A DNA stretch of 64,000 nt from Pseudomonas anatoliensis (GTDB lineage Bacteria; Pseudomonadota; Gammaproteobacteria; Pseudomonadales; Pseudomonadaceae), in NCBI RefSeq assembly GCF_017976235.1, contig NZ_JACVHC010000005.1:62001-126000 (forward strand), given 5' to 3'. Positions 9,690 through 18,226 of the stretch are shown here, piece after piece; the first letter of the stretch is position 1; each line of letters begins with the position of its first letter. A program made the translations under genes and the position numbers. The notes beneath the pieces are model-generated. The model saw only the letters and a list, made by a program, of their open reading frames with translations. It did not search any database and was not told the DNA's origin.

Positions 9690-11048
9690 ATGACTGCGAA
9701 GTTGGAAAAAGTTCTGATCGCGAACCGCGGTGAGATCGCCCTGCGGATTCTGCGTGCCTGCAAAGAGATGGGCATCAAGACCGTCGCCGTTTACTCCAAG
9801 GCCGACAAAGAGCTGATGCACCTGGGTCTGGCAGACGAATCCGTCTGCATCGGCCCGGCCTCGGCCTCTCAGTCTTACCTGCACATCCCGGCCATCATCG
9901 CTGCCGCCGAAGTGACTGGCGCTACCGCCATTCACCCAGGCTACGGTTTCCTCGCGGAAAACGCCGATTTTGCCGAGCAGGTCGAGAACTCCGGCTTCGC
10001 CTTCATCGGCCCGAAAGCCGACACCATTCGCCTGATGGGCGACAAGGTATCGGCCAAGCACGCGATGATCGAAGCAGGCGTGCCAACCGTTCCAGGTTCT
10101 GACGGCCCACTGCCGGAAGACGAAGAAACCGCGCTGCGCATCGGTCGTGAAGTCGGCTACCCGGTGATCATCAAGGCCGCTGGCGGCGGCGGTGGTCGCG
10201 GCATGCGCGTGGTGCACAAGGAAGAAGACCTGATCTCGTTCGCCAAACTGACCCGCACCGAAGCAGGCGCGGCGTTTGGCAACCCGATGGTCTATCTGGA
10301 AAAATTCCTGACCAACCCGCGTCACGTCGAAGTGCAGGTTCTGTCCGACGGCCAGGGTCACGCCATCCATCTGGGCGACCGCGATTGCTCGCTGCAACGT
10401 CGTCACCAGAAGGTTCTCGAAGAAGCGCCGGCACCGGGCATCGACGAGCAGGCTCGCCAGGAAGTTCTGGCTCGCTGCGTCAAGGCGTGCATCGACATCG
10501 GCTACCGCGGCGCCGGCACTTTCGAGTTCCTGTACGAGAACGGTCGTTTCTACTTCATCGAAATGAACACTCGTGTTCAGGTGGAGCACCCGGTTTCGGA
10601 AATGGTCACCGGTATCGACATCGTCAAGGAGATGCTCAGCATCGCCGCTGGCAACAAACTGTCGTTCACGCAAGATGACGTGGTTATCCGCGGTCACTCG
10701 CTGGAATGCCGGATCAACGCTGAAGACCCGAAAACCTTCATGCCGAGCCCGGGCACGGTCAAGCATTTCCACGCGCCAGGCGGCAACGGCGTTCGCGTCG
10801 ATTCGCACCTGTACAGCGGTTATGCCGTTCCGCCGAACTACGACTCGCTGATCGGCAAGCTGATCACTTACGGCGCTACCCGCGACGAAGCCATGGCCCG
10901 CATGCGCAATGCCCTGGACGAAATCGTGGTTGACGGGATCAAGACCAACATCCCGCTGCACCGTGATCTGGTTCGTGACGAAGGCTTCTGCAAAGGGGGC
11001 GTGAACATTCACTACCTCGAGCACAAGCTGGCTGGCGAGAAGCACTAA
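9690..11048 (+). CDS. accC: Acetyl-CoA carboxylase biotin carboxylase subunit
   Basis: A 452-residue ATP-grasp enzyme that carboxylates biotin on AccB using bicarbonate and ATP. It begins MTAKLEKVLIANRGEIALR. It contains the glycine-rich ATP loop (AAGGGGGRGMR), HLGDRDCSLQRRHQK and EMNTRVQVEHPV with catalytic Arg and Glu residues. Full family length. The ATG at 9690 follows GGAGAG; an in-frame TTG at 9669 overlaps accB and is less likely. A strong terminator hairpin follows 18 bases after the stop, ending the accBC transcript. Confidence 0.98.
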   Translation: MTAKLEKVLIANRGEIALRILRACKEMGIKTVAVYSKADKELMHLGLADESVCIGPASASQSYLHIPAIIAAAEVTGATAIHPGYGFLAENADFAEQVENSGFAFIGPKADTIRLMGDKVSAKHAMIEAGVPTVPGSDGPLPEDEETALRIGREVGYPVIIKAAGGGGGRGMRVVHKEEDLISFAKLTRTEAGAAFGNPMVYLEKFLTNPRHVEVQVLSDGQGHAIHLGDRDCSLQRRHQKVLEEAPAPGIDEQARQEVLARCVKACIDIGYRGAGTFEFLYENGRFYFIEMNTRVQVEHPVSEMVTGIDIVKEMLSIAAGNKLSFTQDDVVIRGHSLECRINAEDPKTFMPSPGTVKHFHAPGGNGVRVDSHLYSGYAVPPNYDSLIGKLITYGATRDEAMARMRNALDEIVVDGIKTNIPLHRDLVRDEGFCKGGVNIHYLEHKLAGEKH

Positions 11049-11066
11049 GCTTCAGCCCGCACCAGA

Positions 11067-11097
11067 CAAAGCCGCCTTCGGGCGGCTTTGTTGTTTC
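11067..11097 (+). terminator. Rho-independent terminator of accBC
   Basis: Ten-base-pair stem CAAAGCCGCC/GGCGGCTTTG with a TTCG tetraloop, followed by TTGTTT. Placed just after accC. Confidence 0.9.
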
Positions 11098-11104
11098 TGC
11101 AGCA

Positions 11105-11190
11105 AAGTCAAAAGATCGCAGCCTGCGGCAGCTCCTACAGGGGAACACATTCCAATTGTAGGAGCTGCCGCAGGCTGCGATCTTTTGATC
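11105..11190. repeat. REPIN-like repeat, family A, arms in outward order
   Basis: Two family A arms are present, but the left one ends in CTCCTACA (11139) and the right one starts TGTAGGAG (11157). The usual inside and outside ends are therefore swapped relative to most copies. It may be two adjacent single REP elements. It lies between accC and prmA. Confidence 0.75.
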
Positions 11191-11294
11191 TATAGCCTTT
11201 TAACCATGGTCGTGTTCTGCCGCGCGCTCGCGTAAACTTGCGCGCTTCTCGCAGGCCGCTAGTCTGCAATCAATATTTTTCAAAGGTGCCCGCC

Positions 11295-12173
11295 ATGCCT
11301 TGGCTGCAAGTACGTCTCGCCATCAGCCCGGAACAAGCCGAAACCTACGAAGACGCTTTCCTTGAAGTGGGCGCTGTTTCGGTGACCTTCATGGACGCCG
11401 AAGATCAACCGATCTTCGAGCCGGAACTCAACACCACTCCGCTGTGGGCGCACACTCACCTGCTGGCCCTGTTCGAAGGCGGCACCGAGCCTGCACCCGT
11501 GCTGGCCCACCTCGAATTGCTGACCGGCAGCCCGCTGCCCGAGCATCACAGCGAAGTCATCGAAGACCAGGATTGGGAACGCAGCTGGATGGATGGTTTC
11601 CAGCCAATGCGTTTCGGCCAGCGCCTGTGGATCGTCCCGAGCTGGCATGCCGCGCCCGAGCCTGACGCAGTCAACCTGCTGCTGGATCCGGGCCTGGCGT
11701 TCGGTACCGGCACCCACCCGACCACCGCGCTGTGCCTGGAATGGCTCGACGGCCAGGACCTCAAAGACTGTAACGTGCTGGATTTCGGCTGCGGCTCGGG
11801 GATTCTGGCCATCGCCGCCCTGCTGCTCGGCGCTAAAGAAGCCGTCGGCACCGACATCGACGTGCAGGCGCTGGAAGCCTCGCGCGACAATGCCGGGCGC
11901 AACAATATCGCCGAGGAGCTGTTCCCGCTGTACCTGCCGCAAGATCTGCCGCAGGTCAAAGCAGACGTGCTGGTCGCCAATATCCTCGCCGGCCCGCTGG
12001 TGTCGCTGGCACCGCAATTGTCCAGCCTGGTCAAATCCGGCGGGCGCCTGGCGCTGTCGGGCATTCTTGCCGAACAAGGTGAAGAAGTCGCTGCTGCCTA
12101 CGCTCAGGACTTCGATCTCGACCCGATCGCCAATCGCGATGGCTGGGTGCGCATCACCGGGCGTCGGCGCTAG
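11295..12173 (+). CDS. prmA: Ribosomal protein L11 methyltransferase
   Basis: A 292-residue SAM-dependent enzyme that methylates ribosomal protein L11. It starts MPWLQVRLAISPEQAE, has an N-terminal L11-recognition domain (about 1-100), then FGTGTHPTT and the SAM-binding motif VLDFGCGSGILAIAA (about 160-175), and VANILAGPL, the catalytic NPPY-like region typical of PrmA. I used the ATG at 11295 (AAAGGTG upstream) instead of a longer frame to 11238. It is 30 bp upstream of the zinc-ribbon gene, which probably shares its transcript. Confidence 0.96.
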   Translation: MPWLQVRLAISPEQAETYEDAFLEVGAVSVTFMDAEDQPIFEPELNTTPLWAHTHLLALFEGGTEPAPVLAHLELLTGSPLPEHHSEVIEDQDWERSWMDGFQPMRFGQRLWIVPSWHAAPEPDAVNLLLDPGLAFGTGTHPTTALCLEWLDGQDLKDCNVLDFGCGSGILAIAALLLGAKEAVGTDIDVQALEASRDNAGRNNIAEELFPLYLPQDLPQVKADVLVANILAGPLVSLAPQLSSLVKSGGRLALSGILAEQGEEVAAAYAQDFDLDPIANRDGWVRITGRRR

Positions 12174-12203
12174 AATGGCCGCCTGCATAATCCGGATCGC
12201 CGC

Positions 12204-13466
12204 ATGACCGACAGCTTCGTCACTCAGTGCCCGCATTGCCAAACCAGCTTCCGTGTCAGCCACGCTCAATTGAGCGTGGCCCGCGGGGTGGTTCGCTGCG
12301 GCTCCTGCCTGCAAGTGTTCAACGCCGCCAAACAGCTGCTTGAACAGCACGCGGGCAAGGACGCGGTGACGCCGGTTGCACCTGCCAATGCCGAACAACT
12401 GCCGGTTGCACCACCGCCGGTGGTTGAATCGCCCGCGGTCGTTGAGCCACCTGTCACCCGCGCCATCAGCCAAAAGCAATGGAGCGCCTCGGAGCTGGAC
12501 CTCGACAGTCTCGACCTGGACGAAGAACTCGCCCGCCTCGAACAACGGGAAATCCAGCCAACCACCGAATTCGGTCGTCCGCGCGAAGATTCCCTGAGTG
12601 CCCGTCGTGACAGTCCGGAACCGGATGAAGCGGTCTGGTCCGACAGCCTGTTCAGCAAGCCTGCCGACGAGAGAGCGGAGCCTGAAGCCGAACCGGAAGT
12701 TGTCGAGGAACCGATCAAAGCCGCACGCACCGAGCCCTCGCTGTCGCTGGAGCCGGTGGATCTGGATGATGAACCGGCGATCCCGCAATTGCGCCTGCAC
12801 GATCCGATCGATCCGAATTCCCGCCGTGAGCGCCTCTCCGCGAGTGACGACAGCGATGACGATCTGCCATTGCTCGAACCGCAGCGCAAAAAACGTGAGC
12901 GCGCAGACCCCGGTGTACGCGCCGAAGTCTTGCAGGACCTGACTGACGATCCGCTGCAACTGGACTGGCAGAAGCGCCGCTCACCCTGGGCCCGTCGCCT
13001 GCTTTGGCTGCTGTTGGTGTTGCTCGCCGCTGGCGGGCTCGCTGCCCAGTACATCGCCTACCATTTCGACGAACTGGCGCGGCAGGATCAATACCGCCCA
13101 TGGTTCCAGCAAGTCTGCCCGCAAATCGGCTGCACGGTGCCGTCCAAGGTCGACATTGCCAGAATCAAAAGCAGCAACCTGGTAGTGCGCAGCCATCCGG
13201 AGTTCAACGGCGCGCTGGTGGTCGACGCGATCATTTATAACCGCGCAACGTTCTCCCAGCCGTTTCCGCTGCTGGAGCTGCGGTTTGCCGACCTAAACGG
13301 CCACCTGATCGCCAGTCGGCGCTTCAAACCCGGCGAATACTTGAGCGGCGATCTCGAAGGTTTGGCAGAAATGCCGCCACAAACGCCGATCCACATCGCG
13401 CTGGATATTCTCGATCCAGGCCCTAAAGCGGTGAATTACAGCCTGAGTTTTCACTCGCCCGAGTGA
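12204..13466 (+). CDS. Zinc-ribbon and DUF3426 domain membrane protein
   Basis: A 420-residue protein of unknown function. At the N-terminus is an MJ0042-type zinc ribbon, CPHC at about 9-12 and CGSC at about 33-36. A long acidic, low-complexity linker follows (residues 45-255, rich in Glu, Asp and Pro). One transmembrane helix lies at about 262-285 (RRLLWLLLVLLAAGGLAAQY). The C-terminal DUF3426 domain is probably periplasmic and contains a CPQIGC pair. The gene follows prmA closely and precedes dusB, a placement conserved in pseudomonads. A role in sensing or envelope assembly would be guesswork. Confidence 0.88.
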   Translation: MTDSFVTQCPHCQTSFRVSHAQLSVARGVVRCGSCLQVFNAAKQLLEQHAGKDAVTPVAPANAEQLPVAPPPVVESPAVVEPPVTRAISQKQWSASELDLDSLDLDEELARLEQREIQPTTEFGRPREDSLSARRDSPEPDEAVWSDSLFSKPADERAEPEAEPEVVEEPIKAARTEPSLSLEPVDLDDEPAIPQLRLHDPIDPNSRRERLSASDDSDDDLPLLEPQRKKRERADPGVRAEVLQDLTDDPLQLDWQKRRSPWARRLLWLLLVLLAAGGLAAQYIAYHFDELARQDQYRPWFQQVCPQIGCTVPSKVDIARIKSSNLVVRSHPEFNGALVVDAIIYNRATFSQPFPLLELRFADLNGHLIASRRFKPGEYLSGDLEGLAEMPPQTPIHIALDILDPGPKAVNYSLSFHSPE

Positions 13467-13651
13467 ATCGCTTCATCGTTTCTGAATTGACGGCAATTTT
13501 CTGACTGCGCGCCGGGCTACCGAACCGCTGGCGATAAGAAAATAACTGTTCAGATTTTGTTCAATTCAGCCTTTATCCAGTCATCGAGAGCGGGTATCAT
13601 GCCAACCCTTTTTCGAACTCTCATGATCCGGCCCCACTTCAGGGAAGTCCT

Positions 13652-14662
13652 ATGTCGGCGGTACGCATCGGCCCATATACATTACAGAACGGCTTGATTC
13701 TCGCCCCGATGGCGGGGGTCACCGACCAGCCCTTTCGTCAGCTTTGCAAGCGTTTGGGCGCAGGGCTTGTGGTCTCGGAAATGGTCACCAGTGACATGAG
13801 CCTGTGGAACACCCGCAAGTCGCGCATGCGCATGATCCACGAAGGCGATCCCGAGCCACGCTCGGTACAGATTGCCGGTGGTGATGCACAGATGCTGGCA
13901 AATGCGGCCCGCGCCAACGTCGAACTGGGCGCACAGATTATTGATATCAACATGGGTTGCCCGGCAAAGAAGGTCTGCAACAAGGCCGCCGGCTCCGCGT
14001 TGTTGAAAGATGAAGCACTGGTGACCGAGATCCTGCAGGCCGTCGTGGCGGCGGTTGATGTGCCGGTCACCCTGAAGATCCGCACTGGCTGGGATCGCGA
14101 CAACAAGAACGGTCTGACCGTGGCGAAGATCGCCGAGCAGGCCGGGATCACCGCGCTGGCAGTGCATGGCCGCACTCGCGCCGATCTGTACAAAGGTGAA
14201 GCCGAGTACGACACGATTGCCGCGATCAAGCAGGCCGTGTCGATCCCGGTGTTTGCCAATGGCGATATCGATTCGCCGGAAAAGGCCCGTTACGTACTCG
14301 ATGCGACCGGTGCCGATGGCCTGTTGGTAGGCCGAGCCGCCCAAGGGCGGCCATGGATTTTTCGCGAGATCGATCACTTCCTGCGCACTGGCGAGAAATT
14401 GCCGGCACCGGAGCTGATCGAGGTGGAACACATTCTGCTAGAGCATCTGGCCGCACTTCACGCTTTCTATGGGGATGTGATGGGCGTGCGTATTGCTCGA
14501 AAGCATGTGGGCTGGTATCTCGCAACCTTGCCGGGCGCCAAGGAGTTTCGCGCCCACTTCAATCGTTTGGATGGTACGGAAACACAATGCGCCAATGTTC
14601 GGGAGTTCTTCGCCGAGCATTACAAGAGCCTGACAGGGGACGAAGAAGGGGTGGCCGCATGA
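13652..14662 (+). CDS. dusB: tRNA-dihydrouridine synthase B
   Basis: A 336-residue FMN enzyme that reduces a uridine in the D-loop of tRNA. It starts MSAVRIGPYTLQNGLILAPMAGVTD. The catalytic cysteine is C103 in INMGCPAKKVCNK. It also has HGRTR and the FMN phosphate loop NGDIDSPEKA. Full length. Its stop overlaps the fis start (ATGA), the widespread dusB-fis operon; Fis synthesis is therefore coupled to dusB translation. The 185 bp upstream carry the probable promoter but no clear consensus. Confidence 0.97.
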   Translation: MSAVRIGPYTLQNGLILAPMAGVTDQPFRQLCKRLGAGLVVSEMVTSDMSLWNTRKSRMRMIHEGDPEPRSVQIAGGDAQMLANAARANVELGAQIIDINMGCPAKKVCNKAAGSALLKDEALVTEILQAVVAAVDVPVTLKIRTGWDRDNKNGLTVAKIAEQAGITALAVHGRTRADLYKGEAEYDTIAAIKQAVSIPVFANGDIDSPEKARYVLDATGADGLLVGRAAQGRPWIFREIDHFLRTGEKLPAPELIEVEHILLEHLAALHAFYGDVMGVRIARKHVGWYLATLPGAKEFRAHFNRLDGTETQCANVREFFAEHYKSLTGDEEGVAA

Positions 14663-14979
14663 CGATGATGACCGAGACTTTAGTGAGTGGAACAGCACCC
14701 GTGAGCGACAACGTGAATTTGAAACAGCACCTCAATACACCAAGCGAAGAAGGTCAGACCCTTCGCGGGAGTGTCGAGAAGGCGCTGCACAATTATTTCG
14801 CCCACCTTGAGGGCGCGTCCGTCACGGATGTGTACAACCTGGTGCTCTCCGAAGTCGAGGCTCCCCTGCTCGAAAGCGTGATGAACTACGTCAAGGGCAA
14901 CCAGACCAAGGCCAGCGAGCTGCTCGGACTCAACCGAGGCACGCTGCGCAAGAAACTCAAGCAGTACGATCTGCTGTAA
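14659..14979 (+). CDS. fis: DNA-binding protein Fis
   Basis: A 106-residue nucleoid protein and transcription regulator. The N-terminal half is variable; the C-terminal half is the Fis helix-turn-helix (GNQTKASELLGLNRGTLRKK, about residues 82-101). The ATG at 14659 overlaps the dusB TGA by four bases. The downstream MTMMTETL start is the longest plausible one; the protein length agrees with Fis of other pseudomonads (about 107). A terminator hairpin follows immediately. Confidence 0.96.
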   Translation: MTMMTETLVSGTAPVSDNVNLKQHLNTPSEEGQTLRGSVEKALHNYFAHLEGASVTDVYNLVLSEVEAPLLESVMNYVKGNQTKASELLGLNRGTLRKKLKQYDLL

Positions 14980-14996
14980 GCATTCAATCAAACCAG

Positions 14997-15029
14997 AAAG
15001 GCGCCCGCGTAAAACCGGTCGCCTTTTTT
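14997..15029 (+). terminator. Terminator after fis
   Basis: Stem AAAGGCG/CGCCTTT with a 16-base loop, followed by a run of T. It ends the dusB-fis transcript, and the purH gene starts about 30 bases later. Confidence 0.75.
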
Positions 15030-15061
15030 GCTGACTTCCTTTGCTTTTGATGGAAATTGAG

Positions 15062-16669
15062 ATGACCGACCAGACTACCCGCCTGCCGATCCGCCGCGCC
15101 TTGATCAGCGTTTCCGACAAGACCGGGATCCTCGAATTCGCCAAGGAGCTTGAAGCCCTGGGCGTCGAGATCCTCTCCACCGGCGGAACGTTCAAGCTGC
15201 TGCGCGACAACGGCGTTGCCGCAGTGGAAGTCGCGGATTACACCGGTTTCGCAGAGATGATGGACGGTCGGGTGAAGACCCTGCACCCGAAAATCCACGG
15301 TGGCATCCTCGGTCGTCGCGGTATCGACGACGCCATCATGAACGAACACGGCATCAAGCCGATCGATCTGGTCGCGGTCAACCTGTACCCGTTCGAAGCG
15401 ACCATCAACAAGCCAGGTTGCGACCTGCCGACCGCCATCGAGAACATCGACATCGGCGGCCCGACCATGGTCCGTTCGGCAGCAAAAAACCATAAAGACG
15501 TCGCGATCGTGGTCAATGCCAGCGATTACGCCAACGTCCTCGAAAACCTCAAATCCGGCGGTCTGACCTACGCTCAGCGTTTCGACCTGATGCTCAAGGC
15601 GTTCGAACACACTGCTGCCTACGACGGCATGATCGCCAACTACATGGGCACCGTGAACCAGGCCGCTGAAACCCTGAGCACCGAAGGCCGCAGCGAATTC
15701 CCACGCACCTTCAACAGCCAGTTCATCAAGGCTCAGGAAATGCGCTACGGCGAGAACCCGCACCAGAGCGCGGCGTTCTATGTGGAAGCCAAACCTGCCG
15801 AAGTCGGCATCGCTACCGCGACCCAACTGCAAGGCAAAGAGCTGTCGTACAACAACGTGGCCGACACCGACGCTGCGCTGGAATGTGTGAAGAGCTTCGT
15901 CAAGCCAGCCTGCGTGATCGTCAAGCATGCCAACCCGTGCGGCGTGGCGGTGAGCCCGGACGCCGAAGGCGGCATCCGTCAGGCCTACGAACTGGCTTAC
16001 GCCACCGACACCGAATCGGCGTTCGGCGGCATCATCGCCTTCAACCGTGAACTGGATGCCGAGACCGCCAAAGCGATCGTCGAGCGTCAGTTCGTTGAAG
16101 TCATCATCGCCCCTTCCGTGAGCGAAGAAGCCCGCGCCATCGTTGCCGCCAAAGCCAACGTGCGCCTGCTGGCCTGCGGCGAGTGGTCGGCTGACCGCGC
16201 TGCCGCTTGGGATTACAAGCGCGTCAACGGCGGCCTGCTGGTACAAAGCCGCGACATCGGCATGATCGGCAGCGAAGACCTGAAAGTCGTGACCAAGCGT
16301 GCACCGACCGAACAGGAAATCAACGACCTGATCTTCGCCTGGAAAGTGGCCAAGTACGTCAAATCCAACGCAATCGTCTACGCCAAGAACCGTCAGACCA
16401 TCGGTGTCGGCGCTGGCCAGATGAGCCGCGTAAACTCCGCACGTATCGCTGCGATCAAGGCTGAACACGCGGGTCTGCAAGTTGCGGGTTCGGTGATGGC
16501 GTCGGACGCGTTCTTCCCGTTCCGCGACGGTCTGGACAATGCGGCCAAGGTCGGCATCACTGCGGTGATCCAGCCAGGTGGCTCGATGCGTGATGCTGAA
16601 GTGATTGCCGCTGCTGATGAAGCCGGCATCGCGATGGTGTTCACCGGCATGCGCCACTTCCGTCACTGA
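15062..16669 (+). CDS. purH: Bifunctional AICAR formyltransferase / IMP cyclohydrolase
   Basis: A 535-residue enzyme for the last two steps of de novo IMP synthesis. The N-terminal MGS-like cyclohydrolase domain (RRALISVSDKTGILEFAK; STGGTFK) covers about residues 1-200. The C-terminal transformylase domain has RYGENPHQSAAFY, VKHANPCGVA and SDAFFPF. The ATG at 15062 gives MTDQTTRLP; two upstream in-frame starts (from 15041) fall in the fis terminator tail and are less likely. A family A repeat separates it from purD. Confidence 0.97.
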   Translation: MTDQTTRLPIRRALISVSDKTGILEFAKELEALGVEILSTGGTFKLLRDNGVAAVEVADYTGFAEMMDGRVKTLHPKIHGGILGRRGIDDAIMNEHGIKPIDLVAVNLYPFEATINKPGCDLPTAIENIDIGGPTMVRSAAKNHKDVAIVVNASDYANVLENLKSGGLTYAQRFDLMLKAFEHTAAYDGMIANYMGTVNQAAETLSTEGRSEFPRTFNSQFIKAQEMRYGENPHQSAAFYVEAKPAEVGIATATQLQGKELSYNNVADTDAALECVKSFVKPACVIVKHANPCGVAVSPDAEGGIRQAYELAYATDTESAFGGIIAFNRELDAETAKAIVERQFVEVIIAPSVSEEARAIVAAKANVRLLACGEWSADRAAAWDYKRVNGGLLVQSRDIGMIGSEDLKVVTKRAPTEQEINDLIFAWKVAKYVKSNAIVYAKNRQTIGVGAGQMSRVNSARIAAIKAEHAGLQVAGSVMASDAFFPFRDGLDNAAKVGITAVIQPGGSMRDAEVIAAADEAGIAMVFTGMRHFRH

Positions 16670-16695
16670 TACACGCTCCCTCTGTGCAGAAGCTT

Positions 16696-16779
16696 TGTAG
16701 GAGCTGCCGGAGGCTGCGATCTTTTGATCTTGTTTTTGAGATCAAGATCAAAAGATCGCAGCCTCCGGCAGCTCCTACA
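16696..16779. repeat. REPIN-like inverted repeat, family A
   Basis: Long inward-facing arms (TGTAGGAGCTGCC...GGAGGCTGCGATC) meeting around TTGTTTTTGAGATC. Matching changes in both arms (CCGGAGG/CCTCCGG) show that pairing is preserved. It lies in the 162 bp between purH and purD, so any co-transcript would carry this hairpin. Confidence 0.85.
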
Positions 16780-16831
16780 GGGTTTGCACACAGAGGTTTT
16801 GCAGCGCTTTACAGAATTTGAGGTTTTTGAA

Positions 16832-18127
16832 ATGAATGTTTTGATCATTGGCAGCGGTGGCCGTGAACACGCTCTGGCCTGGAAAGTGGCTCAGGATCCG
16901 CGCGTGCAGAAGGTTTTTGTTGCCCCGGGCAACGCCGGCACGGCGATTGAAGCCAAGTGCGAGAACGTCGCCATTGACGTGCTGGCCCTTGAGCAACTCG
17001 CCGATTTCGCCGAGAAAAACGTTTCCCTGACCATCGTCGGCCCGGAAGTGCCGCTGGTCGCTGGCGTTGTCGACCTGTTCCGCTCCCGTGGCCTGGACTG
17101 CTTCGGTCCGACCGCCGGCGCTGCGCAGCTGGAAGGCTCGAAAGCGTTCACCAAGGACTTCCTGGCGCGCCACAAGATCCCGACCGCCGACTACCAGAAT
17201 TTCACCGAGATCGAGCCAGCCCTGGCTTATCTGCGTGAAAAAGGCGCACCGATCGTGATCAAGGCCGATGGCCTGGCCGCCGGTAAAGGCGTGATCGTTG
17301 CCATGACCCTGGCCGAAGCAGAAGACGCCGTGCGCGACATGCTTGCCGGCAATGCTTTCGGCGATGCCGGTTCGCGCGTGGTCATCGAAGAATTCCTCGA
17401 CGGCGAAGAAGCTTCGTTCATCGTCATGGTCGACGGCAAGAATGTCCTGCCGATGGCCACCAGTCAGGACCACAAACGCGTCGGCGACGGCGACAGCGGC
17501 CCGAACACCGGCGGCATGGGTGCTTACTCCCCTGCCCCGGTAGTCACCGCCGATGTGCACAAGCGCGTGATGGACCTGGTGATCTGGCCGACCGTGCGCG
17601 GCATGGCCGAAGAAGGCAACGTCTACACTGGCTTCCTGTACGCCGGTCTGATGATCGACAAGGCCGGCAACCCGAAAGTCATCGAGTTCAACTGCCGTTT
17701 CGGTGATCCGGAAACCCAACCGGTGATGCTGCGCTTGCAGTCGAGCCTGGTGCTGCTGGTTGAAGCCGCTCTGGCGCAAGCGCTGGACAAGATCGAAGCG
17801 CAGTGGGATCCACGTCCGAGCGTTGGCATCGTGCTGGCCGCTGGCGGCTACCCGGGCGACTACGCCAAAGGCGCGGCGATCAATGGTCTGGACGCTGCGG
17901 CAAGCCTGGAAGGCAAAGTCTTCCACGCCGGCACCGCACTGAAAGATGGCCAGGTCGTGACCGCCGGTGGTCGCGTACTCTGCGCCACCGCAATGGGCGC
18001 CAGCGTCAGTGAAGCCCAACAGCAAGCCTACAAGCTGGCGGCCGCGATCGACTGGGAAGGCAGCTTCTACCGCAAGGACATTGGCTACCGCGCCATTGCC
18101 CGTGAACGTGGCGAAACCCAGGAATAA
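16832..18127 (+). CDS. purD: Phosphoribosylamine-glycine ligase
   Basis: A 431-residue ATP-grasp enzyme joining phosphoribosylamine and glycine in purine synthesis. It begins MNVLIIGSGGREHALAWK. It has the family segments KADGLAAGKGV, SQDHKR, GDGDSGPNTGGMGAYSP and EFNCRFGDPETQ. The ATG at 16832 follows GAGG at a somewhat long spacing; the reading frame is open upstream into the repeat, which is not coding. retS follows 99 bp later, as in P. aeruginosa. Confidence 0.97.
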   Translation: MNVLIIGSGGREHALAWKVAQDPRVQKVFVAPGNAGTAIEAKCENVAIDVLALEQLADFAEKNVSLTIVGPEVPLVAGVVDLFRSRGLDCFGPTAGAAQLEGSKAFTKDFLARHKIPTADYQNFTEIEPALAYLREKGAPIVIKADGLAAGKGVIVAMTLAEAEDAVRDMLAGNAFGDAGSRVVIEEFLDGEEASFIVMVDGKNVLPMATSQDHKRVGDGDSGPNTGGMGAYSPAPVVTADVHKRVMDLVIWPTVRGMAEEGNVYTGFLYAGLMIDKAGNPKVIEFNCRFGDPETQPVMLRLQSSLVLLVEAALAQALDKIEAQWDPRPSVGIVLAAGGYPGDYAKGAAINGLDAAASLEGKVFHAGTALKDGQVVTAGGRVLCATAMGASVSEAQQQAYKLAAAIDWEGSFYRKDIGYRAIARERGETQE

Positions 18128-18226
18128 GCAGTCCTTGAAGTCCGGCGAAGGAGACCGCTCCTCGCCGGGCTGTTCCGCCGCCGCGCGTCGTTATACTCTG
18201 GCATCAACCTAAGAAGGGATTTCGCC

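Noticed and set aside
11280..12959. 559-residue minus-strand reading frame
   Set aside because: Covers prmA and the DUF3426 gene in antisense; no ribosome site and no family likeness.
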